Origin: AWTP1-13 sp963840445
GTDB lineage: Bacteria; Pseudomonadota; Alphaproteobacteria; Rhizobiales; Hyphomicrobiaceae
Assembly (NCBI GenBank): GCA_963840445.1
Contig: CAWIZC010000010.1
Span: 124,001-188,000 of the forward strand
Direction: 5' to 3'
DNA length: 64,000 nt
This document shows, piece by piece, positions 1-8,201 of the stretch. Under the pieces are notes generated by a model. The model ran no database searches and was not told the DNA's origin. It was given only the letters and a program-made list of their open reading frames with translations. Each line of letters begins with the position of its first letter. The stretch's first letter is position 1. The translations under genes and the position numbers were made by a program.

Positions 1-1
1 G

Positions 2-829
2 GATGGCCCGTTCGTCGTGCTCAACGCGGCAGCGATGGCGCCTGACCGTGTCGAGGAGGAGTTCTTCGGCACCGAGGATCATTCCGGCCCGCGTAAGGTC
101 GGCGCGCTCGAGGAGGCGCACGGCGGCACGCTGTACATCGACGAGGTGGCCGACATGCCGCTCGAGACCCAGGGCAAAGTGCTGCGCGTGCTGGTCGAGC
201 AGAAATTCCAGCGTGTCGGGGGCGGTCCCAAGGTGTCCGTAGACGTGCGGATAATCTCCTCTACCAGCCGGGATCTCGAGCGGGAGATGCAGGAAGGCCG
301 CTTCCGCGAAGACCTCTATCATCGCCTCAACGTGGTGCCGCTGCGGGTGCCGGGCCTCGCCGAACGGCGCGATGACATCCCGGAGCTGATCGGGTTCTTC
401 GTTGGCCAGGTCGCGCAGTCGTCCGGGCTGGCGCCGAGGCGCATCGGCGAGGACGCCGTCGCCGTGCTGCAGGCGCACGACTGGCCCGGCAACGTGCGTG
501 AGCTCAGGAACAACCTCGAGCGCTTGATGATCCTGTCGGGTGGCGATCCGGACGCGATCATCACCGCCAACATGCTGCCCGACGAGATCGGCTCCAATGT
601 GCCGCTGCCCGTCAACGGCGGAGCCGAGCACCTGATGTCGCTGCCGCTCAGGGAGGCGCGCGAGATCTTCGAGCGCGAGTACCTGCTGGCGCAGATCAAC
701 CGCTTCGGCGGCAACATCTCGCGCACTGCCGAGTTCGTCGGCATGGAACGCTCGGCGCTGCATCGCAAGTTGCGCGCCCTGGGTGTCAGCTCGCAGGAGC
801 GCGGCAACGAAGCGGTGCGGCAACCGTGA
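2..829 (+). CDS. ntrX: NtrX-type sigma-54-dependent response regulator, C-terminal part (5' end outside window)
   Basis: This is the AAA+ and DNA-binding part of an NtrC-family activator; the receiver domain lies upstream of the window. Visible are the Walker B stretch GGTLYIDEVADMP, the sensor/arginine region around EGRFREDLYHRLNVVPLRVP, the conserved WPGNVRELRN box, and a Fis-type helix-turn-helix at the C terminus (GNISRTAEFVGMERSALHRK). The sigma-54 contact loop GAFTGA is absent: the segment reads FFGTEDHSGPRKVGALEEAHG, which is typical of NtrX rather than NtrC. NtrX is the partner of the NtrY sensor kinase in nitrogen and redox control. The following dat-hfq-hflX order is the usual alphaproteobacterial context and supports the name. 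Confidence 0.9.
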   Translation, partial: DGPFVVLNAAAMAPDRVEEEFFGTEDHSGPRKVGALEEAHGGTLYIDEVADMPLETQGKVLRVLVEQKFQRVGGGPKVSVDVRIISSTSRDLEREMQEGRFREDLYHRLNVVPLRVPGLAERRDDIPELIGFFVGQVAQSSGLAPRRIGEDAVAVLQAHDWPGNVRELRNNLERLMILSGGDPDAIITANMLPDEIGSNVPLPVNGGAEHLMSLPLREAREIFEREYLLAQINRFGGNISRTAEFVGMERSALHRKLRALGVSSQERGNEAVRQP

Positions 830-842
830 GCGCGAGCCGGAC

Positions 843-1706
843 ATGACGCGAGTAATCTACATCAACGGCCGCTATCTGCCCTACGGTCAGGCTGGCGTGC
901 ACGCCGAGGATCGCGGCTTCCAGTTCGGCGATGCCGTGTATGAGGTGTGCGAGGTCAGGCACGGCCGGCTCGTCGACGAGACGCGCCATCTGGCGCGGCT
1001 GGCGCGTTCGCTGGGCGAGCTGTCCATGCGACCACCGATGCCGGACGCTTCCCTGTCGCGCGTGATCCGCGAGACCATCCGTCGTAACCGGGTGCGCAAT
1101 GGGGCGGTCTACCTGCAGGTGTCGCGCGGCGCCGGTCCCCGCGAATTTACGTTCCCCTCCGAGGACGTGGCGCCAACGCTGGTGGTCTTGGCGCGCAACG
1201 CCTCGCCGGCCAAGCAGGAGGCGAGCGCCGCCAAGGGCATCGGCGTGCAGACCATGCCGGACATGCGCTGGGGGCGCTGCGACATCAAGACGGTGATGCT
1301 GCTGCCGGCAGCGTTGGCCAAACAGGCCGCGCAGAAAGAGGGCGCCAAGGAAGCCTGGCTGGTCGATGCCAAGGGCTATGTCACCGAAGGGGCGTCCTCG
1401 AACGCCTGGATCCTCGATGGTCAAGGCCGGCTCATTACGCGGCAGATCGACAATGCCATCCTGCGTGGCGTCACGCGCACGACGCTGATCGATCTGTTGC
1501 GGCGGGAGAACATCGAGCTCATCGAGCGGCCGTTCACCGTGGCGGAGGCGAAGGCCGCGCGAGAGGCTTTCATTACCTCTGCAACTAATGCCGTCATGCC
1601 GGTGGTGCGTATCGACGGACAGGCGATCGGCAACGGCGTTCCGGGGCTGTTGACACAAAAGTTGAGGGCCGAATTTCATTCAACGGCGGAAATTGCCCTC
1701 GCATGA
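843..1706 (+). CDS. dat: D-amino-acid aminotransferase (class IV PLP-dependent)
   Basis: A 287-residue fold-type IV aminotransferase, the usual length for the family. It would transfer the amino group between D-alanine and 2-oxo acids to give D-glutamate for peptidoglycan, in the cytoplasm. The N terminus (RVIYINGRYLPYG, then HAEDRGFQFGDAVYEV), the KTVMLLPAALAKQAA segment after the predicted catalytic lysine in DIKT, and the substrate/cofactor loop EGASSNAWI followed by LRGVTR are family landmarks. I chose the ATG at 843 because it matches the family N terminus; a longer frame from 783 would overlap the end of ntrX. It lies between ntrX and hfq, as in many alphaproteobacteria. Confidence 0.88.
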   Translation: MTRVIYINGRYLPYGQAGVHAEDRGFQFGDAVYEVCEVRHGRLVDETRHLARLARSLGELSMRPPMPDASLSRVIRETIRRNRVRNGAVYLQVSRGAGPREFTFPSEDVAPTLVVLARNASPAKQEASAAKGIGVQTMPDMRWGRCDIKTVMLLPAALAKQAAQKEGAKEAWLVDAKGYVTEGASSNAWILDGQGRLITRQIDNAILRGVTRTTLIDLLRRENIELIERPFTVAEAKAAREAFITSATNAVMPVVRIDGQAIGNGVPGLLTQKLRAEFHSTAEIALA

Positions 1707-1845
1707 TTTGCAAACAGGCAGTTTGCCTGCAAATGTGCAGCGAATCTGCTTGTGCGGAGGCTTGCAACGCTGCATTTTATGTCGGTTGGGGGTAGGCTGC
1801 CGGCGCTACGGTCCTGCCACAAGATAACAAAAACGGACTACAACA

Positions 1846-2073
1846 ATGGCCGAAAGAGCCCAAAGCCTTCAGGACACGTTCCTGAACCATGTGCGTAAAA
1901 ATAAAACGCCGCTTACGATCTTCCTCATCAATGGTGTGAAGCTGCAGGGGATCGTCACTTGGTTCGATAATTTCTGCGTGCTGTTGCGACGTGACGGACA
2001 CTCGCAGCTGGTCTACAAGCACGCCATCTCGACCATCATGCCGGGTCAGCCGGTGCACCTCATGGACTTCTGA
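1846..2073 (+). CDS. hfq: RNA chaperone Hfq
   Basis: A 75-residue Hfq, which forms a hexameric ring that pairs small RNAs with mRNAs. Both Sm motifs are present: Sm1 around PLTIFLINGVKLQGIVTWFD and Sm2 ending in the YKHAIST box that lines the RNA-binding pore. The N terminus SLQDTFLNHVRK is typical. The protein lacks the long acidic or low-complexity tail of enterobacterial Hfq, as is usual in alphaproteobacteria. It is preceded by a short intergenic region and followed 72 bases later by hflX, the conserved pair. Confidence 0.96.
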   Translation: MAERAQSLQDTFLNHVRKNKTPLTIFLINGVKLQGIVTWFDNFCVLLRRDGHSQLVYKHAISTIMPGQPVHLMDF

Positions 2074-2145
2074 TCCGGCCGAAGGCCAGCAGGGATAGTC
2101 ATCTCGGATCCACTGACCGAACCCAAGCGCGCGCGCAAGCGGCGG

Positions 2146-3498
2146 ATGCCGGTCGAACGGCATCGCCCCGTGACGCGCGCGATCGTTATCGTCCCGTTGC
2201 GTCCGGGCGAACGGCGGGTCGCAGCCGGCGACGGCAACGCGCCTGCGCGGCGGCCCGAGCCGCGCTCGGCCCAGGACCGACTCGATGAGGCCGTCGGGCT
2301 CGCCAGAGCCATCGACCTCGACGTGCGCGCCGCCGAGATCGTGCCCCTGGTGAGGCCGCGCCCGGCCACGCTGCTGGGGTCGGGCAAGGTGCACGAGATC
2401 GGCCTGCTGATCGCCGCCAAGCAGGCGGGCTTGGCAATCATCGATCACGCGGTCAGCCCCATCCAGCAGCGCAACTTGGAGAAGGCCTGGGACTGCAAGG
2501 TGCTCGACCGCACCGGGCTGATCCTGGAGATCTTCGGCGAGCGCGCCGCCACGCGAGAGGGGCGTCTGCAAGTCGAGCTGGCACATCTTGAATACCAGCG
2601 CAGCCGCCTAGTGCGCACCTGGACCCATCTCGAGCGCCAGCGCGGCGGCTTCGGCTTCCTCGGCGGCCCCGGCGAGGCGCAGATCGAGACCGACCGGCGC
2701 CTGATCCAGGAGCGCATCGAGTTCATCCGCCGCGAGCTAGCGGGCGTGGTGCGCACGCGCGAATTGCATCGCGCCGGTCGCAAGCGCGTGCCCTACCCGA
2801 CGGTGGCGATCGTCGGCTACACAAATGCCGGAAAATCGACGTTGTTCAACCGCATCACCGGCGCCGGCGTGCTGGCCATGGATCAGGTGTTCGCCACGCT
2901 TGATCCCACCATGCGCGAGGTCAAGCTCGCCAGCGGCCGGCGCATGATCCTGTCCGACACCGTAGGCTTCATCTCCGACCTGCCGACCACGCTGGTGGCG
3001 GCGTTCCGCGCCACGCTGGAAGAGGTGCTGGCCGCCGATCTAGTGCTGCACGTGCGCGACATCAGCCATCCCGAGACCGACGCGCAGCGCCGCGACGTCG
3101 AGCGCGTGCTGGGCGAGCTTGGCATCGATGCCGAAGCCGCCGACGCTAGGATCATGGAGGTGGGCAACAAGGTCGATCGCCTCGATGCGGCGGCACGGCA
3201 GGAGGGGGCGCGGTCGGCCGAGCGGGACGGGCGCCGCCTGCTGCTGGTCTCGGCGGCGACAGGGGAGGGGATCGACGCCCTTCTCGCGGCGATCGATGCG
3301 CGTCTCGGCGAGCGCGACGAGATCCTGACGCTCGAGATCCCAGCCACGCAGGGACGCCTGCTGAGCTGGCTGCACGACAACGCCGAGGTGCTGGAACAGC
3401 AGCGCGAGGAGACAGGCGCCGTCATTCTGCGCGTGCGCATCGATCCCAGCGTGCGCGGCAAGTTCCAGGGCCACCTGAAACGGGCGGGATTGGCGTGA
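2146..3498 (+). CDS. hflX: GTPase HflX
   Basis: HflX is a ribosome-associated GTPase that splits stalled or heat-damaged ribosomes. The N-terminal domain with the glycine-rich LGSGKVHEIG segment (about residues 65-80) and the QIETDRR helix are followed by the G domain: G1 GYTNAGKSTLFN near residue 224, G3 DTVGFISDLP near 270 and G4 NKVD near 340. The N terminus is uncertain. The ATG at 2146 has no good ribosome binding site, whereas AGGGA at 2091-2095 sits five bases before an in-frame ATC at 2101, and the intervening codons read like coding sequence, so translation may begin upstream of the annotated start. Confidence 0.93.
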   Translation: MPVERHRPVTRAIVIVPLRPGERRVAAGDGNAPARRPEPRSAQDRLDEAVGLARAIDLDVRAAEIVPLVRPRPATLLGSGKVHEIGLLIAAKQAGLAIIDHAVSPIQQRNLEKAWDCKVLDRTGLILEIFGERAATREGRLQVELAHLEYQRSRLVRTWTHLERQRGGFGFLGGPGEAQIETDRRLIQERIEFIRRELAGVVRTRELHRAGRKRVPYPTVAIVGYTNAGKSTLFNRITGAGVLAMDQVFATLDPTMREVKLASGRRMILSDTVGFISDLPTTLVAAFRATLEEVLAADLVLHVRDISHPETDAQRRDVERVLGELGIDAEAADARIMEVGNKVDRLDAAARQEGARSAERDGRRLLLVSAATGEGIDALLAAIDARLGERDEILTLEIPATQGRLLSWLHDNAEVLEQQREETGAVILRVRIDPSVRGKFQGHLKRAGLA

Positions 3499-3846
3499 AT
3501 TCGATCCCGGTATCGGGCGCCGCATTTTGCGGATGACACGCGATAGCCTGGCTAGAGTTTGTTCCGACCCAGATCGAATCGCGATCAGCAGATACTGCCC
3601 AGTGCTGAGCTTGTCGAAGCACGGCATCGCCAAACTCATTCGCCCTTCGACGAGCTCAGGGCGCGGGCGCGAAACGCTCGCCAATTCTCGCGGCGCTGTC
3701 GTTGGCTTGCCACACGGCCCTGCCATGGTTGAATGTCGGCGCGATGGCCGCGGACCCCATAGCGCGAAGCGGTTTGCGAAGGTCGTTCGATTGCATTGCG
3801 CCCAAGCCGCATTCTGTGGCGCGCAACGGGCTAGAGGCCGTTCAAG
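3499..3846. other. intergenic region with a REP-like element
   Basis: No convincing gene is seen between hflX and the small membrane protein gene. The middle holds a two-hairpin palindromic repeat, annotated separately. Short frames in this stretch are not supported by composition or a ribosome binding site. Confidence 0.6.
3600..3665. repeat. REP-like palindromic element, copy 1
   Basis: Two imperfect palindromes face each other: GTGCTGAGCTTGTCGAAGCAC and, about 20 bases on, GCCCTTCGACGAGCTCAGGGC. Each can form a hairpin and the two are also related as an inverted pair. A second copy in opposite orientation lies at 46319-46392. Confidence 0.8.
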
Positions 3847-4170
3847 ATGTCCGCACTGTGGTTGCTCGGGTTGGCGCTCGCGGGTTTTGTCGGCGGCGCG
3901 GTCTTCATGGCGACAGTCGTGTTTGTCGGCATCAAACTCAACCTGAAAGGACTTGGCACAGCCACGGCGGGCTTGCGACAGGACGCTCGTTTTTATCGCA
4001 TATGGGCCATGACTGGCGGCGCGCTCGGAGCGGCGTGGATGACGGCCATCCAACTCCTCGACGACGGCGGTATCAGGGACCCCTGGTACGGGCTGATCAT
4101 GATTGCGATCGGCCTCTTGGTGTTCATTCCAACGGTGATATTGCTGAAAGGGCAGCGCCGTAGCGGCTAG
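3847..4170 (+). CDS. small membrane protein of unknown function
   Basis: A 107-residue protein with three predicted membrane segments: residues about 3-28 (LWLLGLALAGFVGGAVFMAT), about 53-70 (IWAMTGGALGAAWMTAIQ) and about 84-102 (GLIMIAIGLLVFIPTVILL). The N-terminal segment contains glycine-rich spacing typical of packed helices. The ATG is preceded by a weak AGAGG. I do not recognise the family. It stands alone between hflX and an acyl-CoA synthetase gene, with intergenic space on both sides. Confidence 0.6.
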   Translation: MSALWLLGLALAGFVGGAVFMATVVFVGIKLNLKGLGTATAGLRQDARFYRIWAMTGGALGAAWMTAIQLLDDGGIRDPWYGLIMIAIGLLVFIPTVILLKGQRRSG

Positions 4171-4373
4171 GCGCGGCTATGTCGCCAGCCGAGAGGCTTC
4201 AGCCTCAGGGACCGCGCCGGCTCTTGCTCGTGGCACAAGACGGAAGGTTCGTCTCCGTCGCTTGTGCCTCGGTCGGCTCGCGGATCGCCGACTGATGCGC
4301 GCCACGCGACCACGGCGTGGCGACATCCTGCATCCTCTGCCATGATGGTACGGGAGCAACGAAGCTGCAGGCC

Positions 4374-6005
4374 ATGCATCTCGCGGGAACGACCTACGAG
4401 GAAGCTTATCGCACCTTTCGTTGGGAGGTGCCGGCGCGGTTCAACATCGCGCAGGCTATCTGCGACGAGCATGCGGCGCGCGCGCCCGAAGCGACGGCAC
4501 TGCTGTATGAGCAGGCGGATGGCCAGCTGCGGGCGTGGAGCTTTGCCGAGATCCAGTCGGCGGCCAACCGCCTTGCCAATGTGCTGGGCGCGTTCGGCGC
4601 CGGACCCGGAACGATCGTCGGCATCCATCTGCCGCAGTGCCCGGAAAGCCTGATCGCACACGTCGCCATCCAGAAGCGCGGTGCCATTGCGCTGCCTATG
4701 TTCAACCTGTTCGGGCCTGACGCCATCGCCTATCGCCTGGGCGACAGCGGCGCGCGCGTGCTGATTTCGACGCCGGAGGCGCTCGAGCGCAACGCCGCTG
4801 CGTTCGGCGGCATCGAAACACTCAGGCATGTCATCAGCGTCGGTGGCGCCGGACCGGCGCGAGCGCAGGATTTCTGGCAGCTGGTGGAGCGAGGCGGCTC
4901 GCACGCCGAGACGGCCGATACCGGTCCGGACGATCCTGCGTTGCTGATCTACACCTCAGGGACCACCGGCAACCCGAAGGGCGCGCTGCATGCCGGCCGC
5001 GTGCTGCTCGGACACCTGCCGGGGGTAATCATGCCGCACGACTTCTTTCCGCAGCCGGGCGATCGCTTCTGGACGCCGGCCGACTGGGCCTGGGCCGGCG
5101 GCCTGCTCGATGTGCTATGGCCGTCGCTCTATCACGGCGTTCCCGTGGTGGGGTCGGTGCGCACCAAGTTCGATCCCGAGTGGGCGTTCGCCTTCATGGG
5201 GCGGCATGGCATCCGCAACATCTTCATGCCGCCGACCGCGCTGCGCCTGATGCGCCAGGTGCCCGATCCGCGCTCGCGGCACGCCTACGCGCTGCGCTCG
5301 ATCGGCACCGGCGGCGAGAAGCTCGGCGAGGACATGATGGCGTGGGGCCGCGAGACTTTCGATCTCGAGCTCGCCGAATTCTACGGCCAGAGCGAGGTCA
5401 ACCTGGTCATCAGCAACTCGCCTAGGCTGTTTCCCGTACGCGCGGGCTCTATGGGACGCGCCGTCCCCGGCCATATCGTCGAGGTGGTGGATGACGCCGG
5501 CAACGTGCTGCCCTCAGGGACACCCGGCACCGTTGCCGCGCGTCGGCCGGACCCGGTGATGTTCCTCGAATATTGGAAACGCCCCGAAGCAACGTTGGAA
5601 AAATTTCGTGGTGACTGGTGTTTGTTGGGTGACATCGCCGTCAAGGACGAGGACGGATACTTCTGGTTCCAGGGCCGCGATGACGACATCATCAGCTCGG
5701 CCGGCTATCGCATCGGCCCCGGCGAGGTGGAGGAATGTCTCACCCGCCATCCGGCAGTTGCCTTCGCGGGCGTAATCGGCTCGCCCGATCCCGTGCGCGG
5801 TGAGGTGGTGGCAGCCTTCATTGTGCCGGCGCGCGGCGTTGCGCCGACGCCGGAGCTGGCCGCCGAGATCGCCCAGTTCGTCAAAGAGCGCCTCGCCGCC
5901 CACGAGTACCCGCGCAAGATCCGCTTCCTCGACGAAATGCCCATGACCATCACCGGCAAGATCCGTCGCGTGGACCTGCGCAAGCTGGATCGGGAGGCAG
6001 AGTAG
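4374..6005 (+). CDS. AMP-dependent acyl-CoA synthetase/ligase
   Basis: A 543-residue ANL-superfamily enzyme that would activate a carboxylic acid with ATP and CoA. The phosphate-binding motif is YTSGTTGNPKGAL, the adenine-binding region contains FYGQSEVN, the hinge is in GRDDDIISSAGYRIGPGEVE, and the C-terminal catalytic lysine is in MTITGKIRR. Overall it resembles the medium-chain/benzoate-type (MACS) group rather than acetyl-CoA synthetase proper, but the substrate cannot be read from sequence. The start at 4374 (MHLAGTTYEEAYRTFRWEVP) fits the family; the frame opens 57 bases earlier. No pathway partner is adjacent. Confidence 0.85.
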   Translation: MHLAGTTYEEAYRTFRWEVPARFNIAQAICDEHAARAPEATALLYEQADGQLRAWSFAEIQSAANRLANVLGAFGAGPGTIVGIHLPQCPESLIAHVAIQKRGAIALPMFNLFGPDAIAYRLGDSGARVLISTPEALERNAAAFGGIETLRHVISVGGAGPARAQDFWQLVERGGSHAETADTGPDDPALLIYTSGTTGNPKGALHAGRVLLGHLPGVIMPHDFFPQPGDRFWTPADWAWAGGLLDVLWPSLYHGVPVVGSVRTKFDPEWAFAFMGRHGIRNIFMPPTALRLMRQVPDPRSRHAYALRSIGTGGEKLGEDMMAWGRETFDLELAEFYGQSEVNLVISNSPRLFPVRAGSMGRAVPGHIVEVVDDAGNVLPSGTPGTVAARRPDPVMFLEYWKRPEATLEKFRGDWCLLGDIAVKDEDGYFWFQGRDDDIISSAGYRIGPGEVEECLTRHPAVAFAGVIGSPDPVRGEVVAAFIVPARGVAPTPELAAEIAQFVKERLAAHEYPRKIRFLDEMPMTITGKIRRVDLRKLDREAE

Positions 6006-6014
6006 GTGGGCGCC

Positions 6015-6221
6015 TCAATCCTGCAGCATGGTAAGGGCGGCGCGGCGGTCGCTTTGCTTCAGGCGCAGGAAAAGGGTGCGCGCGGTCTTGATGTCGCGCT
6101 CCAGGCCGCTTTCGGCGGCAGTCTTGAGGGCGACTGTGGTCGGATGCTCGGCGCCGCAGATGAAGGCCAGAGCCTGTGCCAGCTTGCCCATGGCGTCGCG
6201 GTCGATGGTGGTTTCGTCCAT
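6015..6221 (-). CDS. small conserved hypothetical protein
   Basis: A 68-residue soluble helical protein beginning MDETTIDRDAMGKLAQALAF and ending KQSDRRAALTMLQD. The start is set by a good ribosome binding site (GAGGAGA) just upstream on the minus strand; the frame is open 33 codons further upstream but without such a signal. No membrane segment or known motif is seen. It is convergent with the acyl-CoA synthetase gene, the two stops lying about 10 bases apart. Confidence 0.65.
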   Translation of the reverse strand: MDETTIDRDAMGKLAQALAFICGAEHPTTVALKTAAESGLERDIKTARTLFLRLKQSDRRAALTMLQD

Positions 6222-6416
6222 GGCAGATCTCCTCAGCCGACAGGTCGAGTGCGAGCATAGCACCCCGCGTGCGGGCAAGGGATAGGGTGAAGCCCAGGTG
6301 TCGATGGCCTCGTCGCCCACACCTCGCCTCCCGTTCCAAATGATGTCTACACAGGCCTGAATTGCGCCCAGCTTGTCGTGGAAACGAAGGAGCTTGTCTC
6401 AGCGACGGAGTTTGCG

Positions 6417-6840
6417 ATGCGTTGGTGCCGTGTCGTTGCTGTTCTGGGGATGGTCGCGCTGGTGACGCCGGCCGCGCACGCGCAGGAGAGCCCCAAGAGT
6501 GAGCTTCTGCTGCCACGGCAACTGCCCGGTTCTGAACGCGCGGCGCCTCTGTATATGCAGGCCGACCAGCTCATCTACGACACGCGCGGCAGCCGTGTAA
6601 TCGCGCAGGGTCAGTGTCGAGGTGTACTACAACAACTACATCCTGACGGCCGATCAGGTTACCTACGACCAGAGCGCCAACACGCTCATCGCCCAAGGCA
6701 ACACCCAGTTGAAGGACCCCGGCGGCAGCGTCACGCGCGCCGAACGCTTCGAGGCTCCCGACGACTTTCGCGACGCCTTCGTGCGGTCGCTGAGCACCGT
6801 CAACCAGCTCGATACGCGCATCATTCCCGCGCCGCGCTGA
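6417..6840 (+). pseudogene. LptD/OstA-like N-terminal fragment, frameshifted and truncated
   Basis: A signal peptide (MRWCRVVAVLGMVALVTPAAHA) is followed by an OstA-type beta-jellyroll segment: YMQADQLIYDTRGSRVIAQG, then in another frame VEVYYNNYILTADQVTYDQ and NTLIAQGNTQLKDPGGSVTR. The two frames join perfectly as GSVEVYYNNY if one extra T near 6612 is removed, giving 140 residues. Even repaired, the protein stops at LDTRIIPAPR, where an LptD would continue for several hundred residues as an outer-membrane barrel. It is therefore a stand-alone OstA-like periplasmic domain or a remnant of a duplicated lptD; the true lptD should be elsewhere. Confidence 0.7.
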
Positions 6841-6859
6841 AGCCAAGGGCGATTTATTT

Positions 6860-7492
6860 TTACGCCAAATCGGCCGACTGCACGCGCCTGACGCCAGACT
6901 TGCTCATGTCGGCCCCAGCCGTCGCCAGCGAGCCCCCGGTGTCGATGCCACGGCAGGCGTCCTCGACGACGTGGGCCTCGAAGCCGAGCTTCTGTGCGTC
7001 GATGGCCGACCATGCGACGCAGAAGTCCGTCGCCAGCCCGGCGATATAGATGCTGCGGATGCCGCGCGCCGCCAGATACCCGTCGAGCCCGGTCTTTGAC
7101 GTGCCATCGGCCTCGATGAACGCCGAATAGCTGTCGACCAATGGGTTGAACCCCTTACGTACGATCAACTGCGCATGCGGGATGTCGATGTCGCGATGAA
7201 TGGCGGCGCCATCGCTGCCCTGCACGCAATGGTCGGGCCACAGGATCTGCGTTCCATACGGTAACTCGATGCGGTCGAACGGCACTCGGCCGGCATGCGA
7301 GCTGGCAAACGAGATGTGCCCCGCAGGATGCCAGTCCTGCGTCAGGACCACGTTGCGGAACACCCTGGCTAGGCGGTTGATAGGTGCGATCACCTCATCG
7401 CCCCTCGCCACCGCCAGGCTGCCGCCCGGCAGGAACGAGTTCTGCACGTCGACGACGATCAGCGCCACATCTTCGCGATTTGTCATTGGCAT
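6860..7492 (-). CDS. pncA: nicotinamidase/pyrazinamidase
   Basis: A 210-residue cysteine hydrolase of the isochorismatase superfamily that converts nicotinamide to nicotinate for NAD salvage. The catalytic triad residues are visible: Asp in VDVQNSFLPGG, Lys in VRKGFNPLVDSYSAF and Cys in GLATDFCVAWSAIDA. The metal-binding segment is TQDWHPAGHISFASSH, and DHCVQGSDGAAIH is also conserved. Two ATGs (MPMTNRE) are possible starts. It is convergent with the LptD-like fragment and has no operon partner. Confidence 0.92.
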   Translation of the reverse strand: MPMTNREDVALIVVDVQNSFLPGGSLAVARGDEVIAPINRLARVFRNVVLTQDWHPAGHISFASSHAGRVPFDRIELPYGTQILWPDHCVQGSDGAAIHRDIDIPHAQLIVRKGFNPLVDSYSAFIEADGTSKTGLDGYLAARGIRSIYIAGLATDFCVAWSAIDAQKLGFEAHVVEDACRGIDTGGSLATAGADMSKSGVRRVQSADLA

Positions 7493-7621
7493 GGGTCATG
7501 CTCTTCTTTCGAGGCCACCCATCCTGGTTTCCCCCAGCTTACATCAGCGGCCATGGTCGCCGGGAGCGCCCGGGTCATGTAAGATATCTGGTCCCGTTGC
7601 TGCGGCGCCAAGGAGGCACCC

Positions 7622-8065
7622 CTGACCCTGCATCTGATCAAGCTGTGCGTCGGCTGCGACTCGATCGAGGACTTGGCGTCGTGGCAGGCCGAGCGACTCA
7701 AGCAGATGCGCAAGGCCGGGGAGAAGAAGACGCGTCTGTTCCATCGCACCTTCCAGATGCCCAAGCGGCGCGAGGAATTGCTCGATGGCGGTTCTCTCTT
7801 TTGGGTGATCAAGGGCATCGTGCAGGTGCGTCAGCCTCTGCTCGACATCGCCGAAGGCACCAAGGACGATGGCACGCCCTGCTGCATGCTGATTTTCAAG
7901 AACGAGCTGGTGCCCGTGCGTCCCGTGCCCCGCCGCGCCTTCCAGGGCTGGCGCTACCTCGATGCCGATGAGGCGCCCGAGGACCTGAAGCGTGGCGCAG
8001 GTAACGATATCGTCGCGATGCCTCCCAAGATGCGCAAGCAGCTGGCCGAGCTGGGCCTGCTATAG
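7622..8065 (+). CDS. DUF1489 family protein with apparent CTG start
   Basis: A 147-residue alphaproteobacterial protein of unknown function (DUF1489). The family N terminus, xTLHLIKLCVGCDSIEDLA, is encoded from 7622, but the first codon is CTG and no ATG, GTG or TTG fits. A near-perfect AGGAGG at 7611-7616 sits five bases before this CTG, which decides the start. The next ATG is 51 codons-equivalents too far in and would remove the conserved N terminus. Other conserved stretches are GSLFWVIKGIVQVRQ, PCCMLIFKNELVPVRP and FQGWRYLD. A substitution error in the start codon is an alternative. Confidence 0.85.
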   Translation: MTLHLIKLCVGCDSIEDLASWQAERLKQMRKAGEKKTRLFHRTFQMPKRREELLDGGSLFWVIKGIVQVRQPLLDIAEGTKDDGTPCCMLIFKNELVPVRPVPRRAFQGWRYLDADEAPEDLKRGAGNDIVAMPPKMRKQLAELGLL

Positions 8066-8201
8066 GCTGCCGCACCACCCTCCGCGATCAGGCGAAAGAC
8101 AATTGCGGCAGGGCGAAAAACTCCTCCTCCCAACGGTGGTTGCATCCGTGCTCTGCCCATCGTAGCAAGGGCCGCCCCTAGCAGATGAGGAGTTCAGGGT
8201 A

